DNA of 64,000 bases from Marinimicrobium alkaliphilum (lineage in GTDB: Bacteria > Pseudomonadota > Gammaproteobacteria > Pseudomonadales > Cellvibrionaceae): assembly GCF_003259155.1 (NCBI RefSeq), contig NZ_QGMQ01000001.1, positions 310,001-374,000 on the forward strand, in the 5' to 3' direction. The position numbers and the translations under genes are program-made. This document shows, piece by piece, positions 47,496-56,449 of the stretch; position 1 is the stretch's first letter; each line of letters opens with the position of its first letter. Under the pieces are notes generated by a model. It was not told the DNA's origin and made no database searches. It saw only the letters and a program-made list of their open reading frames with translations.

Positions 47496-49742
47496 ATGGC
47501 TGTGAAGGAACCGGGGACACAGGAACCTTTGATCGGCAGGCTGGTGGTGATCGGCCTGGGGTTGATCGGCGGCAGTCTGGCAGCGGGCCTGAAGGCCCGA
47601 CACCTGTGCCGGGAAACCGTCGGTGTCGTGCGTCGGGCCGCGACTGCTGAGCAGGCGGTCGCCCTCGGTGTGGTGGATCGGGCTGTGACTGATGTGTCTG
47701 ACATTGCCTCTGAGCTGGGGCCCGACGACGTCATCTTTATCTCAGTGCCGACCCTGGCGGTGGAAAGCGTCTTGCGCGCTATTGCCGCCCAGGTCGATCC
47801 GGCGGTGACCATTACTGACGGTGCCAGCGTCAAGGGCAGTGTGATTGACGCTGCGCGCACCGTCTACGGTGACGTGCCCCCGCAATTTGTGCCCGGACAC
47901 CCTATTGCCGGCTCGGAAAAAAGCGGCGTCACTGCGGCCAACCCCGATCTCTACGAAAAGCACCGTGTCATTCTTACGCCCCTGGAGAATACCGACGCCG
48001 AGCACCTGAAGCGGGTTACAGCGCTCTGGCAAGGGGTGGGCGCCGAAGTCCTGAGCATGTCCGTGGCTGAGCACGACGAAGTGCTCGGCGCCACCAGCCA
48101 TCTGCCTCACGCTATAGCGTATTCGTTGGTGGATACCTTGGCTCACGATATCGGCAACCCCAATATTTTTCGTTACGCCGCAGGCGGCTTTCGCGATTTT
48201 ACCCGGATCGCTTCCAGCGACCCGGTCATGTGGCACGACATCATGCGCGCCAACAAAGACGCGGTGATTACGGCCCTGGATCTGTTTATCGATAATCTCA
48301 CGCGCCTGCGCCGGGGGATCGAGACCGAAGACAGCGAATACCTGTTGGGGGTCTTTACCCGCGCCAAAACCGCGCGCGATCACTTTACCAAACTGTTAGC
48401 CAAGAGGGCTTTGGTCGAATCCATGAGTACACACAAAATTGATTACCTGCTCCAGCCGGGCGGTTCCGTCACCGGTAGCATTCGCGTGCCGGGCGACAAA
48501 TCCATGTCTCACCGTTCCATCATGCTCGGCTCACTCGCCGAGGGCGTGACCGAGGTCGAGGGCTTCCTCGAAGGTGAAGACGCCCTGGCGACCCTGCAGG
48601 CGTTCCGCGACATGGGCGTGGTAATCGAAGGTCCGGACAGTGGCCGGGTAAAGATTCATGGCGTCGGCCTGCACGGCCTGAAAGCCCCCAAAAAGCCGCT
48701 CTACGTGGGCAACTCCGGCACCACCATCCGCCTGATGTCCGGGCTGCTTGCCGGTCAGGCGTTTGACAGCGAGATGAGTGGCGACGAGTCCCTGGCCAAG
48801 CGCCCCATGGGCCGCGTCGCCGACCCCTTGCGGGCGATGGGCGCGGTAGTGGAAACTGCCGAAGGCGGCCGCCCACCCCTGAAGATCAAAGGCGGTCAGA
48901 CTCTCAAGGCGATCGACTATGTGATGCCCATGGCCAGCGCCCAGGTAAAATCCTGCGTCCTGCTGGCGGGCCTCTACGCCCAGGGTACCACCCGGGTCAC
49001 CGAACCGGCGCCGACTCGCGATCACACCGAGCGCATGCTCACCGGTTTTGGCTACAGCGTCAAAAAAGACGGCCCGGTGGCCGAGTTGACCGGTGGCGGT
49101 AAACTCACCGCCACCAAAATCGAAGTGCCGGCGGACATCTCCTCCGCGACCTTTTATATGGTCGCCGCCAGCATCGCCCCCGGCTCAGACCTGACCCTGA
49201 CCCACGTGGGCATCAACCCCACGCGCATCGGGGTCATCAACATCCTGAAACTGATGGGCGCCGACCTGACCCTGAGCAACGAGCGGGTCGTGGGCGGCGA
49301 ACCGGTGGCTGACATTCGTGTCCGCTACGCGCCCCTCAAAGGCATCGACATCCCGGAGGACCAGGTCCCCCTCGCCATCGACGAATTCCCGGCGCTGTTC
49401 GTGGCCGCCGCCTGCGCCGAGGGCAAAACCGTACTCACCGGCGCTGAAGAACTGCGGGTCAAAGAAAGTGACCGAATCCAGGCTATGGCCGATGGCCTCC
49501 AGATCCTGGGCATCGACGCCGAGCCCACCCCGGACGGTATCGTCATTCAGGGCGGCCAACTGGGCAGCGGCGAAGTGGAAACCCACCACGACCACCGCAT
49601 CGCCATGTCCTTCGCGATCGCCGCCCTGCGCGCCTCCGGCCCGATCCGGGTAAAGGATGCCACCAACGTGGCCACCTCCTTCCCGACCTTCGTGGAACTG
49701 GCCAAACAAACCGGCATATCCTTAGAAGTAATCGATAGTTAG
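47496..49742 (+). CDS. tyrA-aroA: TyrA-AroA fusion: prephenate dehydrogenase and EPSP synthase
   Basis: 748 aa. Residues 1-305 are prephenate dehydrogenase (VVIGLGLIGGSLA near 17-29). EPSP synthase begins near Met310 (nt 48423) with GDKSMSHR, GNSGTT and the DHRIAMSFA motif. The same fusion exists in Pseudomonas. The internal ATG could allow separate AroA production, but its ribosome site is weak. hisC, normally between pheA and tyrA in Pseudomonas, is missing. Confidence 0.96.
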   Translation: MAVKEPGTQEPLIGRLVVIGLGLIGGSLAAGLKARHLCRETVGVVRRAATAEQAVALGVVDRAVTDVSDIASELGPDDVIFISVPTLAVESVLRAIAAQVDPAVTITDGASVKGSVIDAARTVYGDVPPQFVPGHPIAGSEKSGVTAANPDLYEKHRVILTPLENTDAEHLKRVTALWQGVGAEVLSMSVAEHDEVLGATSHLPHAIAYSLVDTLAHDIGNPNIFRYAAGGFRDFTRIASSDPVMWHDIMRANKDAVITALDLFIDNLTRLRRGIETEDSEYLLGVFTRAKTARDHFTKLLAKRALVESMSTHKIDYLLQPGGSVTGSIRVPGDKSMSHRSIMLGSLAEGVTEVEGFLEGEDALATLQAFRDMGVVIEGPDSGRVKIHGVGLHGLKAPKKPLYVGNSGTTIRLMSGLLAGQAFDSEMSGDESLAKRPMGRVADPLRAMGAVVETAEGGRPPLKIKGGQTLKAIDYVMPMASAQVKSCVLLAGLYAQGTTRVTEPAPTRDHTERMLTGFGYSVKKDGPVAELTGGGKLTATKIEVPADISSATFYMVAASIAPGSDLTLTHVGINPTRIGVINILKLMGADLTLSNERVVGGEPVADIRVRYAPLKGIDIPEDQVPLAIDEFPALFVAAACAEGKTVLTGAEELRVKESDRIQAMADGLQILGIDAEPTPDGIVIQGGQLGSGEVETHHDHRIAMSFAIAALRASGPIRVKDATNVATSFPTFVELAKQTGISLEVIDS

Positions 49743-49843
49743 CGATTGCAGCCCCAATCCCCTATAATGGCGCGGCTTTGGTGGGGCCGCGCCCTTAATG
49801 GGCTGGTTTAGCCTCCCACAGTAGAATGACTAGCACAGAGCGG

Positions 49844-49947
49844 CGATTGGGGGGTTGAACCTCCGTGACCGTCACCCGCGGGACAGCGGGTGCCGAGCCC
49901 CCAGGGATGGGTTCACGGCGTGTCACGGAGGTTCAACCCCCCAATCG
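49844..49947 (-). repeat. Fold-back element C (26-bp perfect arms)
   Basis: Arms 49844-49869 and 49922-49947 are a perfect 26-bp inverted repeat (CGATTGGGGGGTTGAACC...). The 52-nt core reads on the minus strand ACGCCGTGAACCC, ATCCCTGGGGGCTCGG, then a CACCCGC/GCGGGTG hairpin and ACG. Core is nearly the same as that of element E. Confidence 0.9.
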
Positions 49948-49993
49948 ACGCGGACTCTCTGGAGCATTCTCCAGGTGCTTCGTAGAGAGAGTC

Positions 49994-50096
49994 GGGAGCC
50001 AGGGTGGGCATTTCCGAAAACGCGATGAATACATCCCTGTAGCTCCCTCTCTTCATCCATGAAGAGAGGGTTTCGGAAATGCCCACCCTGGCTCCC
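49994..50096 (+). repeat. Fold-back element D (26-bp perfect arms)
   Basis: Arms 49994-50019 and 50071-50096 are a perfect 26-bp inverted repeat (GGGAGCCAGGGTGGGC...). The 51-nt core reads ACGCGATGAATAC, ATCCCTGTAGCTCC, then a CCCTCTCTTCA/TGAAGAGAGGG hairpin with loop TCCA. Same core subtype as element B, opposite orientation to its neighbour C. Confidence 0.9.
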
Positions 50097-50204
50097 TCAG
50101 TCGTATGCTGGAAGATATCGGCTTTGTAGCGTGATGAGAAAACTGAACATCCGCGAATTTGTGCGTGAAGTCGCGACCTAAACTCCCAACTGACAGAGAA
50201 CGGA

Positions 50205-51116
50205 ATGTCCGAGCAATACAACCTCACACATCTAAAACAGCTGGAAGCCGAGAGCATCCACATCATTCGTGAAGTCGCCGCCGAGTTCGAAAACCCGGTC
50301 ATGCTCTACTCCGTAGGCAAAGACTCCGCCGTGATGATGCACCTCACCCAGAAAGCCTTCTACCCTGGCAAACCGCCGTTCCCGTTGATGCACGTGGACA
50401 CCACCTGGAAATTCCAGGAAATGATCTCGTTCCGCGACCAGCGCGTCAAAGAGCTGGGTTGGGACCTGATTGTGCATATCAACCAGGAAGGTGTGGAGAT
50501 GGGCGTTGGTCCCTTTACCCACGGCAGTGCCAAGCACACCGACATCATGAAAACCCAGTCGCTCAAGCAGGCGCTGAACAAGTACGGTTTTGATGCGGCC
50601 TTTGGCGGTGCGCGCCGGGATGAAGAGAAGTCCCGGGCCAAGGAGCGGGTGTATTCGTTCCGCGATAAAAACCACCGTTGGGATCCGAAAAACCAGCGTC
50701 CCGAGTTGTGGAATATCTACAACGGTCGGGTCGACAAAGGCGAGAGCATTCGCGTGTTCCCGCTCTCGAACTGGACCGAGCTGGACATCTGGCAGTACAT
50801 CCATCTGGAGAGTATTCCGATTGTGCCCCTGTATTTCGCGGCCAAGCGCCCGGTGGTGGAGCGCGACGGCACCCTGATCATGGTGGACGACGAGCGCATG
50901 CCCATCGGCCCGGATGACAAGGTCGAGGAAAAAATGGTGCGCTTCCGCACCTTGGGCTGCTACCCGCTTACCGGCGCGGTAGAGTCTGATGCGACCACGC
51001 TGCCTGAAATTATCCAGGAAATGCTGCTGACCACCACCTCCGAGCGCCAGGGTCGTGTGATTGACCACGACAGTGCCGGCTCGATGGAAAAGAAGAAACA
51101 GGAAGGGTATTTCTAA
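50205..51116 (+). CDS. cysD: CysD, sulfate adenylyltransferase small subunit
   Basis: 303 aa ATP-PP-loop protein with SVGKDSAVM and [16 protein letters not shown]. With CysN it forms APS from sulfate and ATP for sulfur assimilation. Length is normal. cysN follows 63 bp later. Confidence 0.97.
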   Translation: MSEQYNLTHLKQLEAESIHIIREVAAEFENPVMLYSVGKDSAVMMHLTQKAFYPGKPPFPLMHVDTTWKFQEMISFRDQRVKELGWDLIVHINQEGVEMGVGPFTHGSAKHTDIMKTQSLKQALNKYGFDAAFGGARRDEEKSRAKERVYSFRDKNHRWDPKNQRPELWNIYNGRVDKGESIRVFPLSNWTELDIWQYIHLESIPIVPLYFAAKRPVVERDGTLIMVDDERMPIGPDDKVEEKMVRFRTLGCYPLTGAVESDATTLPEIIQEMLLTTTSERQGRVIDHDSAGSMEKKKQEGYF

Positions 51117-51179
51117 GCCCCGTTCCTTTTTTGTCAGCCCATTTGTCAATGCCTGAAACACGACTATTTGAGACGGACC

Positions 51180-52589
51180 ATGAGCCATCAATCAGAACTG
51201 ATCGCCACCGATATTGACGCCTATCTGGCGCAACACGAACAGAAAGAGCTGCTGCGCTTTTTGACCTGCGGCAGCGTCGACGACGGCAAGAGCACCCTGA
51301 TCGGGCGCCTGCTGCACGACTCAAAAATGATCTACGAAGACCAGCTCGAAGCGGTGCGCTCGGACAGCGCCCGCCACGGCACCACCGGCGAGAAGCTGGA
51401 CCTGGCACTGTTGGTGGATGGTCTGCAGGCGGAGCGCGAGCAGGGCATCACCATCGACGTGGCCTATCGCTACTTCTCCACCGCGAAACGCAAATTCATC
51501 ATTGCCGACACCCCCGGGCATGAGCAGTACACCCGCAATATGGCTACCGGTGCCTCCACCTGCCACCTGGCGGTGATTCTGATCGATGCCCGTTACGGCG
51601 TCGTCACCCAGACCCGGCGCCACAGCTATATCGCGTCACTGCTGGGTATCAAGCATATCGTGGTGGCGGTCAACAAAATGGACCTGCTCGATTTTGATCA
51701 GCAGGCCTTTGAAAAGATCAAAGCTGACTACCTGCAGTTTTCCGAAAAGCTGGGTATGAAAGACGTGCAGTTCGTGCCGATTTCCGCGCTCGACGGCGAC
51801 AACGTCGTCAACCGCAGCGAGCACTCGCCCTGGTACACCGGCGCGACCCTGATGGAAATTCTGGAATCGGTGCCGGTGGCGGCGGACAAAAACTTTACCG
51901 ACTTCCGCTTCCCGGTGCAGTACGTCAACCGCCCGAACCTGAACTTCCGTGGCTTCTGTGGCACGGTTGCCTCGGGTGTGGTCAAAGTGGGCGACAAGAT
52001 CAAGGTGTTGCCCTCGGGAAAAACCAGCACGGTCAAGTCTCTGGTCACCTTTGACGGTGATTTGCCGGAAGCCTTCACCGACCAGGCCATCACTCTGACG
52101 CTCAACGATGAGATTGATATCAGCCGCGGCGATATGGTGGTGCACGCCGATGCGCAGGTGGCCCAGACCAACAATCTGAAGGCACACATGGTGTGGATGA
52201 ACGACAGTGTCTGCAAGCCCGGCGGCCAGTACCTGTTCAAGTTTGCGAGTAAACAGGTGAGCGGGCAGGTGAGCGCCATCGATTACCGTATTGACGTCAA
52301 CACCCAGGCCCACGGCCCGACTGAGAATCTGGGCTTGAACGATATCGCGGTTGTGGATGTGGCGCTGGATCAGCCGGTGGTGGTGGACGAGTACCAGAGT
52401 CACCGCTACACCGGTTCGTTTATTGTGATCGATCGCCTGACCAACCTGACGGTAGGTGCGGGTATGGTGATTCAGGGGCTGGTGTCGACGCACGGTAAGA
52501 GCGCCGACTACAGCGAGTTTGAGCGGGAGCTCAATGCCCTGGTCCGCAAACACTTCCCCCACTGGGGCGCGATCGATATTTCCAAATAG
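51180..52589 (+). CDS. cysN: CysN, sulfate adenylyltransferase GTPase subunit
   Basis: 469 aa from ATG 51180. EF-Tu-like GTPase with [31 protein letters not shown] and NKMDL, plus the C-terminal beta-barrel domains. There is no fused CysC (APS kinase), unlike the CysNC of P. aeruginosa. The cysDN pair interrupts the aroA-cmk order and is flanked on both sides by fold-back element pairs. Confidence 0.96.
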   Translation: MSHQSELIATDIDAYLAQHEQKELLRFLTCGSVDDGKSTLIGRLLHDSKMIYEDQLEAVRSDSARHGTTGEKLDLALLVDGLQAEREQGITIDVAYRYFSTAKRKFIIADTPGHEQYTRNMATGASTCHLAVILIDARYGVVTQTRRHSYIASLLGIKHIVVAVNKMDLLDFDQQAFEKIKADYLQFSEKLGMKDVQFVPISALDGDNVVNRSEHSPWYTGATLMEILESVPVAADKNFTDFRFPVQYVNRPNLNFRGFCGTVASGVVKVGDKIKVLPSGKTSTVKSLVTFDGDLPEAFTDQAITLTLNDEIDISRGDMVVHADAQVAQTNNLKAHMVWMNDSVCKPGGQYLFKFASKQVSGQVSAIDYRIDVNTQAHGPTENLGLNDIAVVDVALDQPVVVDEYQSHRYTGSFIVIDRLTNLTVGAGMVIQGLVSTHGKSADYSEFERELNALVRKHFPHWGAIDISK

Positions 52590-52613
52590 AACCCTTGTCG
52601 TCTTGCTCGGAGC

Positions 52614-52714
52614 GCCGGTCAGGGAGGGGTATGTAAGACACGCGTGAACCCATCCCTGGGGCTCGACACCCGCATCCCGCGGGTGACGGTCTTACATACC
52701 CCTCCCTGACCGGC
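52614..52714 (+). repeat. Fold-back element E (26-bp perfect arms)
   Basis: Arms 52614-52639 and 52689-52714 are a perfect 26-bp inverted repeat (GCCGGTCAGGGAGGGG...). The 49-nt core reads ACGCGTGAACCC, ATCCCTGGGGCTCG, then an ACCCGC/GCGGGT hairpin and GACG. Nearly the same core as element C. Confidence 0.9.
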
Positions 52715-52769
52715 TTCTCGGCGACAGACGTGGTTCTATTCTGGCTCGGAGTGAGAGAGTTGGAATTAA

Positions 52770-52928
52770 GCAGCGTGGGGGATAGCGGTAGGGGACTGTA
52801 GGAGGCCTGGACGACCCACAGGGATGTGGGAAGTGCCCCGAAGCGCCGGGAGCGCGCAGGGGCCGGCGGCAGTCGAGCCTACAGGGAAGTATTCACGGCG
52901 TGTCCCCTACCGCTATCCCCCATGCTGC
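52770..52928 (-). repeat. Fold-back element F (27-bp arms, long core)
   Basis: Arms 52770-52796 and 52902-52928 are a 27-bp inverted repeat with one mismatch (GCAGCGTGGGGGATAGCGG...). The 105-nt core reads on the minus strand ACGCCGTGAATAC, TTCCCTGTAGGCTCG, ACTGCCGCC, then the 57-nt module, then GGCCTCCTACA. Core length equals that of element A, but the module sits elsewhere. Confidence 0.9.
52808..52864 (-). repeat. 57-nt internal module, copy 2
   Basis: On the minus strand starts GGCCCCTGCGCGCTCCCGG and ends GTGGGTCGTCCA. It differs from copy 1 (24945-25001) at only three positions, all T/C or A/G. Here it lies in the second hairpin of the core, not the first. Confidence 0.85.
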
Positions 52929-53160
52929 GCCCCAAGCGTTCTACGGAGCACTTAAAAAAGCCTACGAAGAAGCCCCTTTCAGAATAAAAATGCGATCCAA
53001 TTCACAGCCAAAATGTGAACCCCGTCTGTAAGCCAAATCCCACAGAAAATCACAGCAAAAACGTCTACGCGCCACGCCGATGACACGCTATATTTTCCCC
53101 GCACTGCCCCCAGGAGGGGGCGGCAACAACCCTAAAATTATGGACTACATGGAGGTCACT

Positions 53161-53427
53161 ATGACCATGATCAAAACCTTTTTGCTAACCCTTACCGCCG
53201 TCTTCGCCCTGAGCGCATTTGCCGTCGAAAGCGAGCCGGTCAATCTCAATACTGCCGACGTTGAAGCACTCACCAGTCTGCAAGGGATCGGCCAGAAAAA
53301 AGCCGAAGACATCATCGCCTGGCGCGATGCCAACGGTGGCTTCAGCGACGTTGAGGAGCTGACCGAAGTGCAGGGGATTGGCGAGGCAACGTTGAGCGCC
53401 AACCGTGAGCGTCTGACTTTGGAGTGA
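53161..53427 (+). CDS. ComEA-like helix-hairpin-helix protein
   Basis: 88 aa from ATG 53161 with GGAGG 5 bp upstream; a longer in-frame reading from 53080 has no ribosome site. Signal peptide (MIKTFLLTLTAVFALSAFA) then a ComEA HhH pair: NLNTADVEALTSLQGIGQKK and GFSDVEELTEVQGIGEATL. Likely periplasmic, binds DNA, possibly for DNA uptake. Monocistronic, followed by a strong terminator. Confidence 0.9.
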   Translation: MTMIKTFLLTLTAVFALSAFAVESEPVNLNTADVEALTSLQGIGQKKAEDIIAWRDANGGFSDVEELTEVQGIGEATLSANRERLTLE

Positions 53428-53475
53428 TCGCGGTCGAGAATAGCTGCAGAACCCTCCAAATTTTGTTTTAATTGC

Positions 53476-53507
53476 AGCCCGGGCTGAGAAGCTCGGGCTT
53501 TTTTTGT
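53476..53507 (+). terminator. Intrinsic terminator after comEA
   Basis: AGCCCGGGCT pairs with AGCTCGGGCT (one G-U) around GAGA, followed by TTTTTTTG. A textbook rho-independent terminator ending just before the pyrF ribosome site. Confidence 0.9.
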
Positions 53508-53521
53508 TCAGGAGGGCAGTT

Positions 53522-54235
53522 ATGCATCATCACCAGCCGGACGGACCGCGCATTATCGTGGCCATGGACTACGACAATGCCGAAGACTGCCTTACCATGG
53601 CCAGGCGCCTGTCCCCGGGCGACTGCCGTCTCAAAGTCGGCAAAGAGCTGTTCACCACCTGCGGGCCCGATATCGTGCGCCAACTGGCGGATTTGGGCTT
53701 TGACGTCTTCCTCGATCTGAAATTTCACGATATTCCCAACACCACGGCCAAGGCCGTGGCGGCCGCCGCGCGCCTGGGCGTGTGGATGGTCAATGTCCAC
53801 GCCAGTGGCGGTGAGCGCATGATGCTGGCCGCCCGGGATGCCCTGGAGATCGCCAAGGGCCGCCGCCCGCTGTTGATCGGGGTTACCGTACTGACCAGCA
53901 TGGACAGCCAGGACCTGCGCGCTGTCGGTATCAGTCGCAGCCCGGAAGAGCAGGTACTACACTTAGGGAGTCTGGCAAAGAGCGCCGGCCTTGATGGCGT
54001 GGTCTGCTCCGCCCAAGAGGCTCCTCGGCTGAGCGCTGAATTGGGCGCCGGCTTTGCCCTGGTAACGCCGGGCATTCGTCCGGTGGATGCCGCCGCCGAC
54101 GACCAGCGTCGCACCCTGACACCGGCTGAGGCGCTGCGCGCCGGTAGCCACTACCTGGTCATCGGTCGGCCCATTACACGAGCCCCAGACCCTATTGCCC
54201 GATGCCGCGAGATTATCGCCTCGTTGCCCGCCTAA
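53522..54235 (+). CDS. pyrF: PyrF, orotidine 5'-phosphate decarboxylase
   Basis: 237 aa from ATG 53522, with GGAGGG upstream. Catalytic [17 protein letters not shown] (Asp-Lys-Asp) and the phosphate-binding VIGRPIT motif. Last step of UMP synthesis. cmk follows after 18 bp, giving a pyrimidine pair. Confidence 0.96.
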   Translation: MHHHQPDGPRIIVAMDYDNAEDCLTMARRLSPGDCRLKVGKELFTTCGPDIVRQLADLGFDVFLDLKFHDIPNTTAKAVAAAARLGVWMVNVHASGGERMMLAARDALEIAKGRRPLLIGVTVLTSMDSQDLRAVGISRSPEEQVLHLGSLAKSAGLDGVVCSAQEAPRLSAELGAGFALVTPGIRPVDAAADDQRRTLTPAEALRAGSHYLVIGRPITRAPDPIARCREIIASLPA

Positions 54236-54253
54236 ATTTGCCAGACCAAGGAT

Positions 54254-54958
54254 ATGACAGTGACTGATTCAGCAACCGTGATCACCATTGATGGCCCGAG
54301 CGGCTCCGGTAAAGGAACCCTGAGCCTGCTGCTCGCGCGGCGCCTGGGCTTTCGGCTGCTCGATAGTGGTGCGCTCTACCGTCTGGTTGCACTCTCCGCC
54401 CTAAAGCAGGGCATTGATCTGAATGACGAAGCCGCACTGGCTGCGGCGTCGCGCTCCCTCGACGTGCATTTCGTCACTGGCGCCGAAGGGGTGGTTATGG
54501 AGCTGGCCGGTGAGGATGTCACCCAGGCGATTCGTCAGGAGCAGGTCAGCATGGCTGCTTCAACCGTGGCGGCGCTCGGCGCGGTGCGCGAGGGACTCCT
54601 TCAGCGCCAGCGTGATTTCTGCCAGCCCCCGGGACTAGTGGCTGACGGACGGGATATGGGCACCACCGTGTTCCCGGATGCGCCGGTGAAATTCTTTTTG
54701 ACCGCGAGCCCGGAGGCGCGCGCCGAGCGGCGCTACAAGCAGCTGACCGAAAAGGGTGAAACCGTGGACATGGCGGCGCTGGTGGAAGATATCCGGGCCC
54801 GTGACGAGCGCGACAGCCAACGCGCCCTGTCACCGCTTAAGCCCGCGGATGACGCAGTATTGATCGACAGCACCCGTTTGAGTATCGACGAGGTGCTCAA
54901 GACCATGATGGGCCTGGTGACGCAGGCGGGTATCGAGGCGGCAACGCCTTTGTCATAA
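54254..54958 (+). CDS. cmk: Cmk, cytidylate kinase
   Basis: 234 aa with P-loop GPSGSGKGTL near the start and the LLDSGALYR, DGRDMGTTVFPDA motifs. Phosphorylates CMP and dCMP. Upstream partner is pyrF rather than aroA as in Pseudomonas, and rpsA is separated from it by cpsG and galU. Confidence 0.97.
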   Translation: MTVTDSATVITIDGPSGSGKGTLSLLLARRLGFRLLDSGALYRLVALSALKQGIDLNDEAALAAASRSLDVHFVTGAEGVVMELAGEDVTQAIRQEQVSMAASTVAALGAVREGLLQRQRDFCQPPGLVADGRDMGTTVFPDAPVKFFLTASPEARAERRYKQLTEKGETVDMAALVEDIRARDERDSQRALSPLKPADDAVLIDSTRLSIDEVLKTMMGLVTQAGIEAATPLS

Positions 54959-55055
54959 TTCCGGTACGAAGTCTGCATACACTGATGACAACGTCTGGAT
55001 GCGCAGCCCTTGACCGGCACAATCAACACTAGCATTCCATTGAGAGGGACAGACC

Positions 55056-56408
55056 ATGAAGCTTACCTGCTTTAAGGCTTACGATATTCGCGGCAAGTTG
55101 GGCGAAGAGCTGGATGAGGAAATCGCTTACCGTATCGGGCGTGCCTATGCCCGCTTCCTGAAGCCCCACAAAGTCGTCCTTGGCGGCGACGTGCGTCTGA
55201 CCAGTGAGTCGTTGAAGCTGGCACTCGCCAACGGCATCCGCGACGAGGGCGCCGATGTGATCGACATCGGCATGTGCGGTACTGAAGAGATCTACTTTGC
55301 CACCAGTTACCTCAATACCGACGGTGGCATTGTGGTTACCGCCAGTCACAACCCGATTGACTACAACGGCATGAAGCCCGTGCGTGAGAACTCCAAGCCC
55401 ATCAGCAGTGATACGGGCTTGAATGATATCCAGAAGCTGGCTGAGGCCAACGACTTTCCCAAAGTCGACCCCAAACTGCGCGGCGGTTATAGCCAGCAGA
55501 GCACGCTGGCGGCGTATATCGAGCACTTGCTCGGCTACGTAGAGCATGATCAGCTCAAGCCCCTGAAATTGGTGGTCAATGCGGGTAACGGTGCGGCGGG
55601 TCACGTGATTGACGCGCTGGAAGAATTTCTTCCGTTCGAGTTTATTAAGATCCAGCACGAACCCGACGGCAATTTCCCCAACGGTATTCCCAATCCGATC
55701 CTCAAGGAAAATCAGGCCGTGACCCGCGATGCGGTGATTGAGCACGGCGCCGATATGGGCATTGCCTGGGACGGCGATTTTGACCGCTGTTTCCTGTTCG
55801 ATGAAAAAGGCGATTTCACTGAAGGCTACTACATCGTCGGTTTGCTCGCCGAAGCCTTCCTGCTCAAGCACCCGGGCAGCAACATCATTCACGATCCGCG
55901 CCTGCTCTGGAATACCCAGGACATCGTGGAGGCCGGCGGCGGCAAGGCCATCCAGTCGAAAACCGGGCACGCCTTCATCAAGGAGCGGATGCGCCAGGAA
56001 GACGCTGTTTACGGGGGCGAGATGAGCGCCCACCACTACTTCCGTGATTTTTACTACTGCGATAGCGGCATGATTCCCTGGCTGCTGGTGGCGGAGCTGA
56101 TCTGCCGCAAAGGCCAGCCGCTGTCCGAACTGCTGGAAGCGCGCATTGCCCGCTATCCGTCGCCCGGTGAAATCAACAGTAAGGTCGACGATGCCGCCGT
56201 GGCTATTGAGCGGGTCTTCGAGCACTACAAGGACGACGCCAAGGCGGTGGATAAAACCGATGGCATCAGCATGGAATTTGACGACTGGCGCTTCAATCTG
56301 CGCATGTCCAACACCGAGCCGGTGGTGCGTCTGAACCTGGAGAGCCGGGGCGATAAGGCCCTGGTCAACGCTAAAACTGACGAGGTGCTGGCACTGCTGC
56401 GCCAGTAA
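55056..56408 (+). CDS. cpsG: Phosphomannomutase, CpsG/ManB family
   Basis: 450 aa phosphohexomutase. Active-site phosphoserine in [13 protein letters not shown], metal loop [11 protein letters not shown], sugar loop [10 protein letters not shown] and the phosphate-binding loop [10 protein letters not shown]. Resembles E. coli CpsG more than AlgC. Makes mannose-1-phosphate (possibly also glucose-1-phosphate) for polysaccharides. Located between cmk and galU. Confidence 0.92.
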   Translation: MKLTCFKAYDIRGKLGEELDEEIAYRIGRAYARFLKPHKVVLGGDVRLTSESLKLALANGIRDEGADVIDIGMCGTEEIYFATSYLNTDGGIVVTASHNPIDYNGMKPVRENSKPISSDTGLNDIQKLAEANDFPKVDPKLRGGYSQQSTLAAYIEHLLGYVEHDQLKPLKLVVNAGNGAAGHVIDALEEFLPFEFIKIQHEPDGNFPNGIPNPILKENQAVTRDAVIEHGADMGIAWDGDFDRCFLFDEKGDFTEGYYIVGLLAEAFLLKHPGSNIIHDPRLLWNTQDIVEAGGGKAIQSKTGHAFIKERMRQEDAVYGGEMSAHHYFRDFYYCDSGMIPWLLVAELICRKGQPLSELLEARIARYPSPGEINSKVDDAAVAIERVFEHYKDDAKAVDKTDGISMEFDDWRFNLRMSNTEPVVRLNLESRGDKALVNAKTDEVLALLRQ

Positions 56409-56449
56409 CCGAACACGCAACCCTAGGCAGAGAGCGATAGAGAGGAATT

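Larger units (their letters stand above)
49743..50204. other. 462-bp aroA-cysD intergenic region with two fold-back elements
   Basis: No gene seen. Contains a TATAAT at 49763-49768 without a clear -35, a GCGCGGC/GCCGCGC hairpin at 49770-49792, fold-back elements C and D, then about 100 bp before cysD that should hold its promoter. Confidence 0.75.
52590..53160. other. 571-bp cysN-comEA intergenic region with two fold-back elements
   Basis: No gene seen. Contains elements E and F, an AT-richer stretch (about 52930-53090) with a TATATT near 53088, and a GCCCCC/GGGGGC hairpin at 53106-53121 ahead of comEA. Confidence 0.75.

Noticed and set aside
49763-49768. sigma-70 promoter at TATAAT after aroA
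   Set aside because: No acceptable -35 at 16-18 bp spacing; the nearest TTGCAG is only 11-12 bp away.
49844-50096. CRISPR-like array
   Set aside because: Repeats are inverted, not direct, arms differ between copies, and no cas genes are in the window.
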